From Candidatus Eremiobacter antarcticus (GTDB lineage: Bacteria > Vulcanimicrobiota > Vulcanimicrobiia > Eremiobacterales > Eremiobacteraceae), in the NCBI GenBank assembly GCA_003244105.1, contig QHBK01000017.1, positions 70,907 through 134,906 of the forward strand: 64,000 bases of DNA, read 5' to 3'. The position numbers and the translations under genes were made by a program. The notes beneath the pieces were generated by a model. The model searched no databases. It saw only the letters and a program-made list of their open reading frames with translations, and had not been told where the DNA came from. This document shows, piece by piece, positions 9,743-17,784 of this stretch; position 1 is the first letter of the stretch; the number at the start of each line of letters is the position of its first letter.

Positions 9743-10681
9743 TTACATCACGACCGGTGACGCCTCCGCGACGTAACGCTCGTTTGCGTATGCGACGACG
9801 CCGATGCCGAGCAACGCCACCGTGCCGCCGAGCGCCGTCGCAACCGCCACGGCTTGATGGAGAAACAGCAGCGCAAAACCGGCCGTCATGATCGGCTGCG
9901 ACAAAAACGCAACGGCGACGACGACGGCGGGCATGGCCCCCAGCGACTGCGACACGATGGTGTGGCCCACAACGGTTGCGACCAACGCGAGCGCGAGGCA
10001 CACGAGCGCATCGTGAGCGCCGATGACAGGGGAAGTTTGCGATGCGACGAGCGCGATCCACACGCAGGCGGCGCAGGCGGCGTACACGACGCTCGCATAG
10101 CGCAAGGCGTCGACGCGCCGGCGCACGTATCGGCCCAACAAGAGATAGCCGGTCTCTGCAAACGCCGCGCACAACGCCAGAGCGTCGCCGAGCAGCGCCC
10201 GGCCGGAGATGTGGAAGTCGCCGACCGTGATGATCACCGCGCCGCACGCGGCGATGGCCATGCCGCCGACCATAAGCGGACCTGGCCGCTCGCGCAAGAA
10301 CAGCGCGCCGAAGGCGGCGACGAAGATCGGATCCATGCTGACCAAGAGCGCAGCGCTCGAGACGCTCGTGAACTGCAAGCTCAAGGCCCACAGCGTGACG
10401 TCGAGCGCGAAGAGCGTTCCCGATACCACCGCCGCGAGCACATCGCGAGGCGCGAACCGGGAGCGGCGCTGAGCGCCGCCGCCCCGAGCGAACGCCACCA
10501 GCGGCAGCATGAGCAGCGCCGCCATCACCATGCGGTAGGCCACGATGGCGATGACCGTGGCGCTGGCGAGCTTATAGAAAACGCCGGCCATCGAAAGGCC
10601 GGCGATTCCGACTGCCAGCAGCGCGTAGCGCGCTAGCGAGCTGTGCGGCCGGTCAGCCGGGCCTTGCCGAGCTGCGTTCAC
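9743..10681 (-). CDS. EamA/DMT-family transporter
   Basis: 312 residues with about ten hydrophobic helices arranged as two EamA repeats. The first includes [14 protein letters not shown] and the second has AAGTVALLG-type Gly/Ala-rich helices ending in [14 protein letters not shown]. It is an inner-membrane exporter or permease of the drug/metabolite superfamily with unknown substrate. It starts at GTG 10681, overlapping the end of the thioesterase gene by 29 bases. Its place before gmd/rmd may hint at a metabolite linked to sugar nucleotides, but that is only context. Confidence 0.85.
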   Translation of the reverse strand: MNAARQGPADRPHSSLARYALLAVGIAGLSMAGVFYKLASATVIAIVAYRMVMAALLMLPLVAFARGGGAQRRSRFAPRDVLAAVVSGTLFALDVTLWALSLQFTSVSSAALLVSMDPIFVAAFGALFLRERPGPLMVGGMAIAACGAVIITVGDFHISGRALLGDALALCAAFAETGYLLLGRYVRRRVDALRYASVVYAACAACVWIALVASQTSPVIGAHDALVCLALALVATVVGHTIVSQSLGAMPAVVVAVAFLSQPIMTAGFALLFLHQAVAVATALGGTVALLGIGVVAYANERYVAEASPVVM

Positions 10682-11219
10682 GCTGGCGCTTTTCCGCCCG
10701 CTCCTTGTAGCGAGCCTGACCGTCTCGAAAGCGAGCCTGCTCTTCGGGCGTTTCGGGGATCACCGGCGGAACGGTCACCGGCCTGCAATTCTCGTCGAGC
10801 GCGACGAAGATGAGCAACGCCGTCGCGACGTGCTTGCGCTCGCCCGTCTGCAATCGCTCGGCTTCGATGCGCACGCCGACCTCCATCGAGCTGCGGTGTG
10901 TGTAGTTGACCGCGGATTTGAGCTCGACCATGTCGCCCACTCGCACCGGGTTGAGGAAGTCGAGGCGATCGATGCTCGCGGTCACACATATATGCTGAGA
11001 GTGGCGGATAGCAGCTGCCGCGGCCGCTTGGTCGGCCAACTTCATAATGACGCCGCCGTGGATGTTGCCCATCGGGTTCGTGTCGGCAACTTCCACGAGC
11101 GTTGCCAGAACGGACGCCGAGGCAGCTACCGGTTTGCCGGGCAGCTCAGACGCGGAGCCCAAGACGGCCGTCGCCGGAGCGCCTCCTGTGGACCGCCGGG
11201 CGGCCTGCTTTTCTTGCAT
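10653..11219 (-). CDS. Acyl-CoA thioesterase (hotdog fold)
   Basis: 188 residues. The hotdog signature NPMGNIHGGVIMKLADQAAA is near residues 50-70, with the Asn/His/Gly turn and the catalytic Asp of YciA/BACH-type thioesterases. RVGDMVELKSAVNYTHRSSMEVGV follows as the central strands. The C-terminal 45 residues are highly charged (Arg/Glu/Lys) and probably disordered. The N-terminal 40 residues are low complexity. It would hydrolyse acyl-CoA to free acid. It begins the minus-strand group running toward rmd, and is divergent from the sigma-factor gene. Confidence 0.88.
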   Translation of the reverse strand: MQEKQAARRSTGGAPATAVLGSASELPGKPVAASASVLATLVEVADTNPMGNIHGGVIMKLADQAAAAAAIRHSQHICVTASIDRLDFLNPVRVGDMVELKSAVNYTHRSSMEVGVRIEAERLQTGERKHVATALLIFVALDENCRPVTVPPVIPETPEEQARFRDGQARYKERAEKRQRERSSARPG

Positions 11220-11263
11220 GTGCGGGCTTTCGCGGCGCCGGATGAGAAACCCGGTCGAAACTT

Positions 11264-11941
11264 TTGGGGCGCTTTTCGGTACACATCACCGACGGAGGAC
11301 GCACGATTTACGCGCAGGCAACGGACGAGGAACTCGTGGCCCGCGTCCTGACCGGAGACGGCACAGCCTTCGCGCCGCTCGTGGAGCGTCATAAGCGTGG
11401 CATACTCAACTTCATCCATGCGGTCGTGCGATCAGCCGAAGACGCAGACGACCTGAGCCAGGAGACCTTCATGCGGGCGTACGCGCACCTGAGAACCTTC
11501 AATCCCAAACTTGCGAAGTTCTCGACCTGGCTGTACCAGATCGCGCGCAACACCGCCCGGACGCATCTGGCCAAAGAGCGCCGCCGGCCGCCGAGCGAAG
11601 ATCTGTTCGAAGATGAGACGCTCGAGCAAAAGCTGCCCGATCAGCACCACAGCTCCCCCGACGAGCGCGTCATCGCGCGCGACGACGAGCGTCTGCTCCA
11701 CTCGGCGCTGCAAAAAATCCCTGAGAAAATGAGGACGGCTCTCGTCCTGCGCTATTATCGGCACCTGGAATACCAGGAGATCGCCGATACGATGCGCGTG
11801 TCATTGGGCAACGTCAAGACGTTGATCCACCGCGGCAAGTCTGCGCTCTCACACGCCCTATCGGCCGTTGAAGCGACGCAACTCGCACGCGCACAACACG
11901 CTAGACCGGAGGTTGCTCACCGTGAAGTGCTCTGCGTGTAA
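11264..11941 (+). CDS. ECF-type RNA polymerase sigma factor
   Basis: Up to 225 residues. Region 2 is DEELVARVLTGDGTAFAPLVERH...DADDLSQETFMRAY, with RNTARTHLAKERRR after it. Region 4 is EKMRTALVLRYYRHLEYQEIADTMRVSLGNVKTLIHRGK, a helix-turn-helix for the -35 element. The given start is TTG 11264. However, GGAGG at 11294-11298 lies 7 bases before ATT 11306, which would give the usual short ECF N-terminus, so the true start may be that rare AUU. The next gene is a zinc-finger anti-sigma factor overlapping its end, a standard sigma/anti-sigma pair. Confidence 0.93.
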   Translation: MGRFSVHITDGGRTIYAQATDEELVARVLTGDGTAFAPLVERHKRGILNFIHAVVRSAEDADDLSQETFMRAYAHLRTFNPKLAKFSTWLYQIARNTARTHLAKERRRPPSEDLFEDETLEQKLPDQHHSSPDERVIARDDERLLHSALQKIPEKMRTALVLRYYRHLEYQEIADTMRVSLGNVKTLIHRGKSALSHALSAVEATQLARAQHARPEVAHREVLCV

Positions 11942-12461
11942 GGCGCGGCTGGCGCGATATCGCGAAGGCGATCTGAGCGCTGCGGCCGCAAGCGCCGTGC
12001 GCGATCATCTGGAGCGCTGCCAGGGGTGCCAAGCGTTTCTCGCAGAGTTGAGCGCGCTCGAAGCGCGCCTCGCGCGAGTCCGCGAGATAGAGCCGCGCAG
12101 CGACTTCACACAGCTTGTGATGGCGCGCATCGCCGCGCTCCCTTCACCTGCGAGAGCCGGGCAGCGCAGCCGTCTGTGGTGGCTGGGCATGTATGACGTC
12201 GTCGCCTGGGTCTTGTTGGCGGCACTGGCTGCGACCGGCATCCTCCACTGGCAAGCGATCGTCGGCGAGGGCGGATTGCTCGCGGGCAGACTTGCGCTGG
12301 CCGGCGCCGACCTCTACCGCATCGCCGGGCATTTCCATCTTGGCGTGTATGCGGCCGCCGGCGTGCTGATCGAATCTCTTGCTGCGATCGCCATCGCCAT
12401 CGCCGCTCGGCGAACGCTTCGCAACGTGGGAAACAATCTGCTGGGAGCGCGCGCGATATGA
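11922..12461 (+). CDS. Zinc-finger (zf-HC2) transmembrane anti-sigma factor
   Basis: 179 residues from GTG 11922, supported by GGAGG at 11908-11912 (9-base spacing) and by overlap with the end of the sigma gene. It has CSACKARLARYREGD at the start and HLERCQGCQ at about residues 29-37, a HxxxCxxC zinc-binding anti-sigma domain. Two hydrophobic segments follow at about 83-107 and 137-160. It would hold the ECF sigma factor at the membrane until a signal arrives. An in-frame ATG at 11868 lies inside the sigma gene and has no clear ribosome site. Confidence 0.88.
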   Translation: MKCSACKARLARYREGDLSAAAASAVRDHLERCQGCQAFLAELSALEARLARVREIEPRSDFTQLVMARIAALPSPARAGQRSRLWWLGMYDVVAWVLLAALAATGILHWQAIVGEGGLLAGRLALAGADLYRIAGHFHLGVYAAAGVLIESLAAIAIAIAARRTLRNVGNNLLGARAI

Positions 12462-13447
12462 AGAAGCTGTTCGGAATCATCGCTGCGGCCGTGCTGATGT
12501 CGTTCTGGCTTGCGCCTGGGGCGCCCGCGCTGGCCAAGGACAGCAGCGACGACCTGGTTGTGTTCGGCGGCGATCAAACGGTCAAGGAAGGCCAAGTCGT
12601 GCACGGCGATCTTGTCGTGCTGGGCGGAAACGCCGACGTGTATGGTCAGGTTGAGGGAGACGCCGTCTGCATCGGCGGACACATCTATATCGCGCCGCAG
12701 GGTGCCGTGCTGGGAAGCCTGGTCAGCCTGGGCGGATCCATTGACAACGAGTCGACCACGGCGCCGCATGCGCGCAGAGCATCCCCGACGCCGATGCCCG
12801 AACCGACCGAGCAACCCGAGGTTGCGCCGGCCACACCGGTGCCAGTGCCTATGCACGTACACCGCCACATGGGATCGAGCTTCTGGCAACATTGGACGTC
12901 GTTCATCGTGATGGATGCGCTTTTCGTGCTGCTGGCATTCCTGCTCTTCCCGCTGCGAACGCGCAGCACGATCGATCATCTCATCGAGTACCCGCTGATG
13001 GCGGCTGTCGTCGGCTTCTTCTCCCCTGTGATCTTCGTGCTGATGGCCGTCGCGCTATGCATTACAGTCATCGGGATACCGCTGTTGCCGCTGCTCGCGA
13101 TCGTGGCATTCCTCGGCTACCTGGTCGGCAAAGCGGCGCTCGCCGCCATTATCGGTGACCGGCTGTTTCAAGTCGCAAAAGCCGAGCCGCCGAAACCGGT
13201 CGTGGGGATGCTCGTGGGACTGCTCATCCTGGTCGTCATCTCGACGACGGGCTGGCTCGGGGTCGTGTTCTACTGGGTCATAATGGCGCTGGCGCTGGGC
13301 GCGGCTCTGTATGCCATGACGAGAACCGCTCAGATCCACCGTCAGGCTAGGATGGCGGCTGCGCCTGGTCCGCCGCCTCCTCCGGCAGCTGCCGGCTTCG
13401 CGCCGCCGGTCGGACCGGCGCCCACGGGGCCGCCCGCGGTCCCCTAA
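12458..13447 (+). CDS. Membrane protein with polymer-forming (bactofilin-like) repeats, third gene of sigma/anti-sigma operon
   Basis: 329 residues overlapping the anti-sigma gene by ATGA. A signal peptide (about 1-26) is followed by short beta-helical repeats (DLVVFGGDQTVKEG, DLVVLGGNADVYG, DAVCIGGHIYI, SLVSLGGSIDN) like those of the polymer-forming/bactofilin fold. A Pro/Glu/Thr-rich linker comes next, then about four membrane helices (about 148-290) and a Pro/Ala-rich tail. The repeats should lie outside the cytoplasm. Co-transcription with the sigma pair suggests it senses or is controlled by envelope state; that is inference. Confidence 0.75.
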   Translation: MKKLFGIIAAAVLMSFWLAPGAPALAKDSSDDLVVFGGDQTVKEGQVVHGDLVVLGGNADVYGQVEGDAVCIGGHIYIAPQGAVLGSLVSLGGSIDNESTTAPHARRASPTPMPEPTEQPEVAPATPVPVPMHVHRHMGSSFWQHWTSFIVMDALFVLLAFLLFPLRTRSTIDHLIEYPLMAAVVGFFSPVIFVLMAVALCITVIGIPLLPLLAIVAFLGYLVGKAALAAIIGDRLFQVAKAEPPKPVVGMLVGLLILVVISTTGWLGVVFYWVIMALALGAALYAMTRTAQIHRQARMAAAPGPPPPPAAAGFAPPVGPAPTGPPAVP

Positions 13448-13451
13448 ACTC

Positions 13452-14672
13452 TCACTTCAGCGTCGACAGCAAGCTTTTGTACAACGAGGCGAACTGGGTC
13501 GCGTCAAGAGCCTTGCTGTCGTTCCAGGTCGCCGCGACGCAGAACCGTCTGCCGCTTGCGCTCACGAGCTATGTCGTGAAATTCAGGACCCCTGGCTCGG
13601 ACCCGCCCTTGTAGGCGACCTTCTTCCAGTCGCCCGGATCAGCGACGCCGGGAGTGATGCTCATGAACGAGAGATCAGCGACCCGCTGCATGAGCCCGCA
13701 CAATTCGCGCGCGCTGAAGAACCACTCGACGTCCGGCGCGAGTGGGCCGTTGTCGAAAATCGATACGGCAGGCAGCGCGCGTCTGTCGGCGTCGTCGAGG
13801 ACGTGACGGCGCTGCGCCGCTGATCCATGCCGCCAGCGTTCCAACAGGTCGGCATTTTTGGGATCTTTGAGCACGAACGCTTCGCGCGTGCGCAGCATCG
13901 GGTGGTCGGCTTGCGAGAACGCTTCGACAGCGGGCCGCCCCAGGTAGTTGGCGAGCATGTCGGCCGCTGTGTTGTCGCTCTGCGAGATCATCAAGGCAGC
14001 CAAGCTGTACACGCTGAGCTGCGCGCCGTCCGGCCATGCCTGCAGAATGCCTGTGGGCAGGCTTTTCAAGGAAGGCTGCAAGCTCAAGGCCTGACCCCAC
14101 TGCAGCCGCTTCTGATCCACGCGCTGTTGCAGCGCAGCCGCGATGGCCAGCTTGAACGCAGAGCCCACCGCTAAAGTAAGGTCGGGCCGCAAGGAAGCTC
14201 GCTGTTCGCCGTCTGCCAACACGTCGAGGCTCACTTTGCCCGGCAGCTTTGTGAACTCCGCAACGGCCGCGTCCAGGTTTGCGACCTTCTGCTCCGGCGC
14301 CTGAAAGAACAACCCCGCGATGCGTCCTTCCCGCAGGTTGATCGTGGCCGTATCTTCACCGCGGGCGAACGAGATGCGGAACTTGTCGCCTTGTGCTCGC
14401 ACTCCGCGGTAAGCACCCAGTTGCGACTTGATTTGGACGATGATCTGCGTGAACTGCGTGGTTGTCACGGCTTTCAAGAACTCAGGCGTGAACCAGTCCT
14501 CGCTGATGCTCTCGGCTGTGAACAGTCTTTCCAGCGCTGTCTGCGCGGTGATGCCGGCGGTGGCTGCCGGACTTGCGTCTGGGCGCGCGCGCTCCGGCGC
14601 CAGTGACATGATGAAGGCCGCAATGCAGGCGACCGCGCCGCAGAGCACGGTCCAGCGTCTTGAGCCGCTCAT
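13452..14672 (-). pseudogene. Serine hydrolase / class A beta-lactamase-like protein interrupted by an in-frame amber codon
   Basis: A secreted protein (signal peptide about 1-28) with an N-terminal DUF3887/Orf12-like domain (about 40-135) and a class A beta-lactamase/transpeptidase-like domain. The catalytic SxxK is SAFK, the SDN loop is SQSDNTAAD, and the KTG-equivalent is YKGGSEPG. A TAG at 13571-13569 stops the frame at 367 residues, right after the KGG strand. Beyond it the same frame continues for 38 residues (LVSASGRRFCVAATWND...) to TGA 13454-13452, matching the expected last strand and helix. So it is a nonsense-mutated gene, a read-through gene or a base error. ATG 14672 overlaps the CoA-transferase beta stop (ATGA). 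Confidence 0.75.
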
Positions 14673-15418
14673 TCTCCCCTCTTTCCGATGTACAAGCGGT
14701 CGACATCTAGCACGTCGCGCAACAGATGCAGCTCGCGCTCGGTGGGCGGCAATATCGGCTCGAGGGTGCTTGCGACCGCAAGCGGCCAGCCTGCTTTCTT
14801 GCGCACTGCATCCGCATCCAGTCCGGGATAGACACCGACCAACTCAAGCTCGCCGCTGCCATGCGACGGGGCCAAGATGCCCATGTCGGTGACGATGCGC
14901 ACGGGACCCGCACCGGGCAGCCCGAGCGACTCGCGCGTTCCATATTTTCCGTTGAGACCCGGCGACGTGATGAAGTCCACCGCTTGAGGGAACGAGCGGG
15001 GCGAAAGCGGCGCCACCACGACGACGCGCTGCGCGTGGATGGCGATTTCGCAAGCTCCTCCGCTGCCCGGCAGCCGCACTTTGGGATGCAGATAGTCGCC
15101 GATGACGGTCGAGTTGATGTTGCCGTAGCGGTCGATTTGCGCACCGCCCAAGAATCCGACTTGTATGCGGCCGCCCTGCAGATAGTACTGGAAGATGTCG
15201 GCCATGGGCGCGACCGCAAGCGACCCGGTCACAAGGGCGGGATCGCCGATCGAAACCGGCAAGCGGTCTGGCACAGCTCCAACGGCGCCGGACTCATAGA
15301 TGAGCATGAGGTTAGGCGCATGAGTGGCGCGCGCCAAATTGCACGCCAAGTTCGGCACGCCGATGCCCACGAACACGACCTCGCCGTCACGCAGCTCGTG
15401 CGCCGCGCGCACCGCCAT
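14669..15418 (-). CDS. CoA-transferase subunit B (GctB/IpdB-like)
   Basis: 249 residues of a family I CoA-transferase beta subunit. LIYESGAVGAVPDRLP carries the glutamate (about residue 42) that forms the CoA thioester in glutaconate-type CoA-transferases, and GGAQIDRYGNINSTVIGDY is the typical core. It pairs with the alpha subunit gene 31 bases upstream. In-frame codons before the ATG encode RAYTNSEL, resembling the family N-terminus, so the real start may be upstream at a non-standard codon. The acid substrate is not evident. Confidence 0.9.
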   Translation of the reverse strand: MAVRAAHELRDGEVVFVGIGVPNLACNLARATHAPNLMLIYESGAVGAVPDRLPVSIGDPALVTGSLAVAPMADIFQYYLQGGRIQVGFLGGAQIDRYGNINSTVIGDYLHPKVRLPGSGGACEIAIHAQRVVVVAPLSPRSFPQAVDFITSPGLNGKYGTRESLGLPGAGPVRIVTDMGILAPSHGSGELELVGVYPGLDADAVRKKAGWPLAVASTLEPILPPTERELHLLRDVLDVDRLYIGKRGE

Positions 15419-15449
15419 CAGCTCGGAGTTCGTGTAGGCGCGGCCCGTT

Positions 15450-16373
15450 TCAGAACCCGTAATTGACCCCTTCGGACATCAGCGGCGATGCGGTGAGCCG
15501 TTGTTTGCGCTCGGGCCCGAGCTTGGCCATGTACTCGGAGCGGCCGGCCACGCCGTACACGAACTCATCCAGCCACGTGGCCAGGCGCTCCGGGTCTTTT
15601 GAGATGTCTTCCCACTCGATGTAGAAATCGTTATCGCGATCGTAGTAGCCTTGCGCGTACGACGGGTGTGCTCCCCACGGCTCGCAGACAACCGCGTCGA
15701 CGATGATGCCGGGGATGAGCGTGCGGTTCGGATCCGAGCGCAAGACGCTCTCCGCGATGATCTCCTCAGCGACGAGGATGACGCGATCGGAAGCAAACGC
15801 CGCTTCTTTCTGCACCCCGTACAGGCCCCACACCTGAGCGTTGCCGCTTGCATCCGCGCGCTGCGCGTGGATGACCGCGACGTCCGGGTTGAGTGCCGGC
15901 ACCGTCGCAAGCTCCTCGCCGGTGTACGGACACGTCACCGTCTTGATGAGCGGGTTCGCGGCCGGCAAATCGCTGCCGCGGTAGTCTCGCATCGGCCAAA
16001 ACGGCAGCTGGGCGGCGCCGGCGCAAAAACGCGCCACCAGGCCGAAGTGGGAATACTCTTCAAGCTCGAGCGGACGGTCGGGATTTTTTTCGATGCTGCG
16101 GCGCAACGCATGCAGCGATCCAACCCCCGGATTGCCGGCCCACGAGAACACAAGCTTCTTCGCGCAGCCGGCTGCGATCAGCTGATCGTAGATGAGATCC
16201 GGCGTGAGGCGGCACAGCGTGAGGTCGCGCCTGCGCTGACGGATGATCTCGTGCGCGGCCGCGAAGCAGATGAGGTGCGTGAAGCCTTCGATGACGAGCA
16301 CGTCCCCGTCTCGGACGAAGCGCCCAATGGCATCGCTCATCGTCATGAGCTTCGAGCCCGACGGGTGCGCCAC
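15450..16373 (-). CDS. CoA-transferase subunit A (GctA-like)
   Basis: 307 residues from GTG 16373. The opening DAIGRFVRDGDVLVIEGF and FAAAHEIIRQRRRDLTL match glutaconate CoA-transferase alpha subunits. LVFSWAGNPGVGSL and AVIHAQRADASGNAQVWG are also core family blocks. It forms a heteromer with the next gene and transfers CoA between carboxylic acids in the cytosol. It starts 5 bases after the stop of the class-III aminotransferase, so amino-acid catabolism is the likely setting. Confidence 0.9.
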   Translation of the reverse strand: MAHPSGSKLMTMSDAIGRFVRDGDVLVIEGFTHLICFAAAHEIIRQRRRDLTLCRLTPDLIYDQLIAAGCAKKLVFSWAGNPGVGSLHALRRSIEKNPDRPLELEEYSHFGLVARFCAGAAQLPFWPMRDYRGSDLPAANPLIKTVTCPYTGEELATVPALNPDVAVIHAQRADASGNAQVWGLYGVQKEAAFASDRVILVAEEIIAESVLRSDPNRTLIPGIIVDAVVCEPWGAHPSYAQGYYDRDNDFYIEWEDISKDPERLATWLDEFVYGVAGRSEYMAKLGPERKQRLTASPLMSEGVNYGF

Positions 16374-16378
16374 GCTTT

Positions 16379-17722
16379 CTACGCCGCTACCCGCAGCTCC
16401 ATCAGCGCTTCATCGAGGATGCGCAGTCCGTTGGCGGCATCTTCCTCGTCGATCACAAGCGGCGGCGCGAGCCGTATCGTGCTGCGGCCGCAGCCAAGCA
16501 GGAGCAGCCCGCGCTTGAATGCGGCAAGCTCGAGCTCGGGGACAAGGCCATGATACGGTTCTTTGGTGATGCGGTCGCGGACGAACGTGATGCCGATCAT
16601 CAAGCCCGCTCCGCGCACGTCACCGATGATGTCGTGCTTTTGCTGCAGCGCTCGCGCGCCTTCGATCAGCTTCGCGCCCACCCGAGCGGCATTTTTCATC
16701 AACGACTGCTCGATGAGGTCGAGCGTCGCCTCCGCGGCCGCGCAGCACACGGGATTGCCGCCAAAGGTGCTGCCATGCGAGCCGCGCCCCCACGTCATGA
16801 CCGATTCTTTCGCGATGATCGCGCCCAGCGGCATGCCGGATGCTAGGCCTTTCGCCAGCAGCGTCACGTCGGGCGCGATGTCGAACATGTCGGCAGCGAA
16901 CATGTGGCCGGTGCGGCCCATTCCCGACTGCACTTCGTCGAACACGAGCACCGCGCCGTGCTCGTCGCAGAAGTCACGCCAGTACTGCAAGAACTCGCGC
17001 GGCGGGATGATGTAGCCGCCTTCCCCGAGGATCGGCTCCATGAAGACGGCCGCCACTTCGCTTGGGTCGAGCCGCTCGTGGAAGAGCGAATCGGCCTCTT
17101 CGAGCGCGCAAGAGAGAGGATCGCCGCACTCCGACGGCTTGTGTCCGACCGAACAATGATACGGGTCCGCGTAGGGCAGGTGGTAGACGCCCGGGAGCAG
17201 CGGACCGAAACCCGCGCGATATCTGACCTTGCTGGAGTTGAGCGAGATCGCGCCCATGGTGCGGCCGTGAAAGCCGCCGCGAAACGCGATGATGTTCTGC
17301 CGCTTGGTATGTGCGCGCACGAGCTTGATCGCGCCCTCGGTCGCCTCCGTCCCCGAGTTGGTCAGAAAAACGCGCTTCGGTTCCGGCCCGGGCGCAAGTC
17401 TGGCGAGCCGCTCGCACAACCTGGAAAAGCCCGCGTAGTAAAAATCGGTCGCGCAAATATGCAGGAACTTGTGGGCTGCTGCCTCGATGGCGGCGACGAC
17501 GTTCGGATGGCTGTGTCCGGTCGAAGCCACAGCGATGCCGGCCATGAAGTCCAAGAAGCGATTGCCGTCCACGTCCTCGATCATCGGGCCCTCGCCCCGT
17601 TCGACGACCAGCGGATACTCTTTGATGTAGGATGGCGACGAGTACGCCTGATCCAAAGCGATGATGCGCCGCGCGTTTGGTCCGGGCGGCGGCGTGGCGA
17701 TGTACGGGTAGTTCTTGGCCAT
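16379..17722 (-). CDS. Class-III pyridoxal-phosphate aminotransferase (4-aminobutyrate aminotransferase-like)
   Basis: 447 residues from ATG 17722, preceded closely by AGGAG. The PLP-binding lysine is in LLAKGLASGMPLG (Lys291), with the cofactor Asp in FDEVQSGMGRTG (Asp262) and NSGTEATEGAIK near 122. STFGGNPVCCAAA is a class-III hallmark. It most likely moves an omega-amino group (GABA, ornithine or a beta-amino acid). An alternative GTG start overlaps the P5C dehydrogenase stop and would add 22 residues. Its neighbours are P5C dehydrogenase upstream and a CoA-transferase downstream. Confidence 0.92.
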   Translation of the reverse strand: MAKNYPYIATPPPGPNARRIIALDQAYSSPSYIKEYPLVVERGEGPMIEDVDGNRFLDFMAGIAVASTGHSHPNVVAAIEAAAHKFLHICATDFYYAGFSRLCERLARLAPGPEPKRVFLTNSGTEATEGAIKLVRAHTKRQNIIAFRGGFHGRTMGAISLNSSKVRYRAGFGPLLPGVYHLPYADPYHCSVGHKPSECGDPLSCALEEADSLFHERLDPSEVAAVFMEPILGEGGYIIPPREFLQYWRDFCDEHGAVLVFDEVQSGMGRTGHMFAADMFDIAPDVTLLAKGLASGMPLGAIIAKESVMTWGRGSHGSTFGGNPVCCAAAEATLDLIEQSLMKNAARVGAKLIEGARALQQKHDIIGDVRGAGLMIGITFVRDRITKEPYHGLVPELELAAFKRGLLLLGCGRSTIRLAPPLVIDEEDAANGLRILDEALMELRVAA

Positions 17723-17784
17723 GGCTCCTGCTTTGCGGTGTCGGGGCGGCAGTGAAGAGGTCGTCGCGGGATCTGTCGCTTGGC

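Noticed and set aside
8737-10391. Long in-frame extension upstream of gmd
   Set aside because: Gmd motifs start at GTG 9707; the upstream part is Arg-rich and overlaps the EamA transporter, which has clear membrane helices.
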